NCBI GenBank assembly: GCA_963770315.1
Contig: CAVYPC010000002.1
Location: forward strand, 1,736,001 to 1,800,000
Direction of reading: 5' to 3'
Source: VRUE01 sp963770315
GTDB lineage: Bacteria > Actinomycetota > Thermoleophilia > Solirubrobacterales > 70-9
DNA: 64,000 bases
Positions 60,935 through 64,000 of this stretch are shown piece by piece. The translations under genes and the position numbers were made by a program. The notes below the pieces were generated by a model that saw only the letters and a program-made list of their open reading frames with translations, made no database searches and was not told where the DNA came from. Each line of letters begins with the position of its first letter. Position 1 is the first letter of the stretch.

Positions 60935-62444
60935 GGAAGTCGGGACGCAGTCCCACTGGGATCGAGTCGATTACATCGGTGGCGATGACCGACTCCGCGG
61001 CGCCGATGCGGAGAGCGGCGTCACGGCCAGCGCGGGCGTGGGCGATGACCGCCGCACAGGCCGCGGCGAAGGGCTCGAGGCCGCGGGCAAGCAGCGCCGC
61101 GACGATGCCGGAGAGGACGTCGCCGGTCCCGGCGGTGGCGAGCGCCGGCGCGGGCAGAACGTTGACGGCGACCCGCTCGCCGTCGGTGACGATCGTGTCG
61201 TCGCCCTTCAGCACGACCACGGCGCCGGCGGTGCGCGCCGCCTCGCGCGCCGCGGCGAGACGACAGGCCGAGACGTCCTCTGAGGAGCGGCCGAGCAGGC
61301 GCCCCAGCTCCCCCGCGTGCGGGGTGAGCACCGTCGGCGCTTCGCGGGCCGCGACCCGGCCGAGCTCGCCGGCAAATGCGTTGAGGCCGTCGGCATCGAG
61401 CACCAGCGGGGCCTCGATCGCACCCAGCACCCCCCGGGCCAGCTCAACCGAGGCGGGATCGCGTCCCAGGCCGGGGCCGAGGACGCCGGCGGCGGCACGC
61501 TCGAAGGCGCGCAGCAGGGGCTTGGCCGAGGCCGGGGCGAGGCAGCCATCGCCACCGGGACAGCCGACCGACATCACCTCCGGCTGGCCCTGCTCGAAGA
61601 TCGGCTCGAGGTCGGCCGGCACCGCCACCGTCGCGTATCCCGCCCCGGCCCGGATCGCCGCCCGCGAGGACATCTGCACCGCTCCGGTCAGCCCCCGGGA
61701 GCCGCCGGCGATCGTCACCTGGCCAGAGCTGAACTTGGTCGAGCGCGACCCGCGGCGCGGCGCCAGGCCGAGCACCGCTGTCTCGATGGCGCCGGCGGCG
61801 GGCGCCGCGGGCGCACTCGCCGGGATCCCGATTGGCGCCACCCGCAGCTCGCCGCCGTGCCACTTGCCGGGAGCGACCCGGTGGCCGATCTTGGCGGCGT
61901 GGAAGCTGACGGTGAAGTCCGCCTCGACCGCGGCGCCCGCCACCTCGCCGCTCGAGGCGTCGACGCCGGAGGCGATGTCGCAGGCGACAACCGGCGCGCC
62001 ACAGGCATCGATCGCGGCGATCGCCCCCAGGGCAGGCTCGCGCGGCTCGCCGGCGAAGCCGGTGCCGAAGATCGCGTCGACGACCGCACCGGAGTCGACC
62101 AGCCGGGGGCCGAGGTCGCCGCTGACCTGCTCGGCCGCAAAGCGCTCCAGGTTGGCCGCGGCGTCGTCGCTCAGCTCCGCGGCCGGCCAGAGCAGCAGCG
62201 CCTCGACCTCGAAACCGGCCTCCGCCAGGTAGCGGGCGGCAACCAGCCCGTCGCCGGCGTTGTTGCCCTTGCCGCAGACGACCCTCACCGGCCCGTCCAG
62301 CGCCAGCTCGCCGACCGTCACCGCGACGGCCCGGCCGGCCGCCTCCATCAGCTCCAGCGAGGGAACCCCCATCTCCTCGATAGCCCAGCGGTCGATGGCG
62401 CGCATGCCTTCGGCGTCATAGAGAGGATTGAGCCAGGATTCCAC
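60924..62444 (-). CDS. nnr: Bifunctional NAD(P)HX epimerase/dehydratase
   Basis: 506 residues from GTG 62444. It repairs hydrated NADH and NADPH. The N-terminal epimerase part has VVCGKGNNAGDGLVAARYLA, and VVACDIASGVDASSGEVAGA. The C-terminal ADP-dependent dehydratase has FSSGQVTIAGGSRGLTGAVQ, VLTPHAGELGRLLGRSSEDV, VVLKGDDTIVTDGERVAVNV and ATAGTGDVLSGIVAALLARG. It begins the minus-strand operon nnr-CBS-alr-CCA. Its promoter region faces the Fic gene, 129 bp away. Confidence 0.95.
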   Translation of the reverse strand: MESWLNPLYDAEGMRAIDRWAIEEMGVPSLELMEAAGRAVAVTVGELALDGPVRVVCGKGNNAGDGLVAARYLAEAGFEVEALLLWPAAELSDDAAANLERFAAEQVSGDLGPRLVDSGAVVDAIFGTGFAGEPREPALGAIAAIDACGAPVVACDIASGVDASSGEVAGAAVEADFTVSFHAAKIGHRVAPGKWHGGELRVAPIGIPASAPAAPAAGAIETAVLGLAPRRGSRSTKFSSGQVTIAGGSRGLTGAVQMSSRAAIRAGAGYATVAVPADLEPIFEQGQPEVMSVGCPGGDGCLAPASAKPLLRAFERAAAGVLGPGLGRDPASVELARGVLGAIEAPLVLDADGLNAFAGELGRVAAREAPTVLTPHAGELGRLLGRSSEDVSACRLAAAREAARTAGAVVVLKGDDTIVTDGERVAVNVLPAPALATAGTGDVLSGIVAALLARGLEPFAAACAAVIAHARAGRDAALRIGAAESVIATDVIDSIPVGLRPDFRVE

Positions 62445-62573
62445 CGCGCCCAGCCTACGTCGTTATGTCGAAGTTGATTCCGGCGACCCGAAAATCCCTG
62501 CTAAAAGGCATAATAAGTTATTGATATTTGCAAAACCTCATTGACTCGTAAGAAATGATATTTTGTAAACATC
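62445..62573 (+). promoter_or_regulatory. AT-rich promoter/operator region of the Fic gene
   Basis: The last 80 bp are far more AT-rich than the window. They contain a palindrome AATAAGTTATT (62512-62522) and direct repeats TGATATTTGCAAAAC (62522-62536) and TGATATTTTGTAAAC (62556-62570), 34 bp apart; the second ends four bases before the ATG. They look like binding sites for a winged-helix regulator, possibly the C-terminal domain of the Fic protein itself. Confidence 0.6.
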
Positions 62574-63743
62574 ATGGTCTTCAAGACTCCAGAGCTTCGG
62601 GAAGACGAGCACGATGTCCTAGGTCTGCTCTCCGAGCAACGCGAGCAGCTCCGCGATCGCGTTGCCGAGCCTCGACGCTGGGCTGGCACCCTGCGACGGA
62701 TGGCCTTTGCGCGCGCCGTCCAGGCTTCGAACAGCATCGAGGGCTACAGCGCATCACTCGACGACGTGGTCGCGACCGTGGACGGTGAGCCAACCCTGGA
62801 TGCCAACGAGGAGACCCAGCATGCGCTAACCGGCTACCGGGATGCGATGGCCTACGTACTGCAGATTGCGGGCGACAACGCCCTCTCGATCGACGAGGGC
62901 CTGATCAAGAGCCTGCACTTCATGATGATCAAACACGATCTCAGGAAAAACCCCGGACGGTGGCGACCGGGCGCAATCTATGTGCAGGATGCGGAAGGCG
63001 AAAAGGTCTACGAAGGTCCGCCGAGCGATGAGGTCCCGTCCCTGGTCGCCGAGATGGTCACCGACCTGAAAGAGGACGAGAGCCAAGTTCTGGTCAAGGC
63101 CGCAATGGCCCATCTCAACTTGGTGCTCATCCATCCGTTCAGCGATGGCAACGGACGGATGGGGCGCTGCCTTCAGAGCCTTGTGCTGGCACGGGATCGT
63201 GTCCTGGCACCGGTCTTCTCAAGCATCGAGGAGTACCTCGGGCACAACACCCAGGCCTACTACGACATCTTGGCCGAGGTCGGCGCCGGGTCGTGGCACC
63301 CCGAGCGGGACGCCCGTCCATGGATTCGCTTCTGCCTGCAGGCTCACTACAGGCAGATTCGCACGATGCTGAAACGCCGTACGGAGATCGAGAAGCTCTG
63401 GAACGGCTGTGTTGCGCTCGCCGAGGACAACGGCCTCCCGGAACGCTGCGCGGCAGCGCTCATGGACTCCGCATACGGCTTGCGCATACGGCGCGGCAGC
63501 TATCGGTCCTCAGCGCAATCGGTCGCCGGGGACGAGATCAGCAAACAGACGGCCTCGCGCGATCTCGCAATCATGGCTGAGTTGAATCTCCTGGAGACCG
63601 TCGGCGAGCGGCGTGCCCGCTATTACTTGTCCGGCCCAGCACCACTGAGGCTGCTCGAAGAGATCCACGCTCAGCGGTCCTCACCCGCCGCCGACGATCC
63701 CTTCAGCGTCGTCCGCGAGCGACGCCAGCTCAGCCTGTCCTGA
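62574..63743 (+). CDS. Fic-family AMP-transferase with C-terminal winged helix
   Basis: 389 residues. Fic enzymes transfer AMP (or other nucleotide parts) to target proteins. The catalytic motif HPFSDGNGRMGR (HxFxxGNGRxxR, all key residues present) lies about residue 186. The inhibitory helix is N-terminal, SNSIEGYS (about 53), making this a class II enzyme in which the glutamate of SIEG blocks ATP binding. Residues about 325-365 (SKQTASRDLAIMAELNLLET) form a winged helix, typical of stand-alone Fic proteins that also bind DNA. The upstream direct repeats could be its own operators. No antitoxin gene adjoins it. Confidence 0.93.
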   Translation: MVFKTPELREDEHDVLGLLSEQREQLRDRVAEPRRWAGTLRRMAFARAVQASNSIEGYSASLDDVVATVDGEPTLDANEETQHALTGYRDAMAYVLQIAGDNALSIDEGLIKSLHFMMIKHDLRKNPGRWRPGAIYVQDAEGEKVYEGPPSDEVPSLVAEMVTDLKEDESQVLVKAAMAHLNLVLIHPFSDGNGRMGRCLQSLVLARDRVLAPVFSSIEEYLGHNTQAYYDILAEVGAGSWHPERDARPWIRFCLQAHYRQIRTMLKRRTEIEKLWNGCVALAEDNGLPERCAAALMDSAYGLRIRRGSYRSSAQSVAGDEISKQTASRDLAIMAELNLLETVGERRARYYLSGPAPLRLLEEIHAQRSSPAADDPFSVVRERRQLSLS

Positions 63744-63746
63744 GCC

Positions 63747-64000
63747 CTACCTCAGGCCGACGATCAGCTTCGCCGTCGCAAGTTCGCCCTGGGCGGCGGA
63801 GCCGAGGGCGAGGAAGCTGATGCTCTTCAGGTACTTCTTCGCTTCCTCGAAGCCGTTTTCGGAGATCAACGAGTCGGCGAGCCTCAGCGCCGCGGGCCCG
63901 TCGGCGAAGCCGCTGATCGGCGTGTCGCCGAGCGAGGAGACGGCTTCGTCGTAGGCGGGGTCGTCGGAGAGCGTCTGGCCCTTGCCCGTCGAGAGCAGAC
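63747..64000 (-). CDS. C-terminal part of a DUF3352-like protein (5' end outside window)
   Basis: I read 84 codons from the right edge to a TAG at 63747: LLSTGKGQTLSDDPAYDEAV, SSLGDTPISGFADGPAALRL and a tail GSAAQGELATAKLIVGLR. The wording TGKGQTLxDDPAY and the FADGPAAL strand are typical of the C-terminal region of DUF3352 proteins, exported proteins abundant in Thermoleophilia (memory). It converges on the Fic gene. The start and any signal peptide lie beyond 64000. Confidence 0.7.
   Translation of the reverse strand, partial: LLSTGKGQTLSDDPAYDEAVSSLGDTPISGFADGPAALRLADSLISENGFEEAKKYLKSISFLALGSAAQGELATAKLIVGLR

Overview
The window is about 64 kb of high-GC actinobacterial DNA. The gene families, the actinobacterial heme and oxidase gene set and the GTG/TTG start usage fit a member of the Thermoleophilia (Solirubrobacterales-like). 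This placement rests on remembered family resemblance; no marker gene (16S, rpoB) lies in the window. Several genes carry single-base frameshifts, which suggests either a draft or metagenome-derived assembly or local gene decay.

Positions 1-12.7 kb are an accessory region with loose spacing and few recognisable families. A minus-strand operon (4295 down to the left edge) encodes two membrane proteins with paired Clp N-domain-like repeats and no ATPase, a membrane protein resembling an M50-type protease without its zinc motif, a small lipoprotein and a TPR membrane protein. Divergent from it are a degenerate trypsin/HtrA-like membrane protein and a large multi-pass membrane protein. A gene-poor stretch follows, holding two copies of an about 85-bp repeat that bracket a lipoprotein, a small secreted protein and a membrane protein whose N-terminus resembles those of TIR-type effectors. 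Next comes a nucleoside-phosphorylase-like gene beside tRNA-Arg(TCT).

Positions 12.8-24.9 kb are housekeeping and redox genes: alpha/beta hydrolase, a GT-C-like membrane protein, MsrA, VOC protein, tRNA-Pro(TGG), DUF1015, ATP:cob(I)alamin adenosyltransferase, OsmC, GMC oxidoreductase, SDR, CoA-type NUDIX, and 1-Cys peroxiredoxin. Positions 24.9-32 kb form a tightly overlapping fatty-acid-type operon: thiolase, class IV aminotransferase, acyl-CoA dehydrogenase, enoyl-CoA hydratase, 3-hydroxyacyl-CoA dehydrogenase and alkylsulfatase. It supplies all steps of a short-chain beta-oxidation or butyryl-CoA cycle.

Positions 32-37.4 kb hold small regulatory and redox genes (frameshifted Excalibur protein, UBP zinc finger, repeat coiled coil, GreA, TrxB, lysylPG-synthase-type and PAP2-type membrane proteins). 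Positions 37.4-49.6 kb are two oxidase clusters. The first, with ctaB, a small subunit, a dihaem cytochrome c and ctaA, encodes subunit I and II homologues that have lost nearly every metal ligand. The second (ctaE, stress-like protein, ctaD, ctaC) has canonical ligands, although its ctaD carries a one-base frameshift.

Positions 49.6-64 kb contain a glycosyltransferase gene carrying an in-frame palindromic insertion, an AtzG-like protein plus amidase pair, a DrrAB-type ABC exporter with a GH63-like glycosidase, infA, CCA-type nucleotidyltransferase, alanine racemase, CBS protein, NAD(P)HX repair enzyme, a Fic protein behind an AT-rich promoter with direct repeats, and the end of a DUF3352-like gene.
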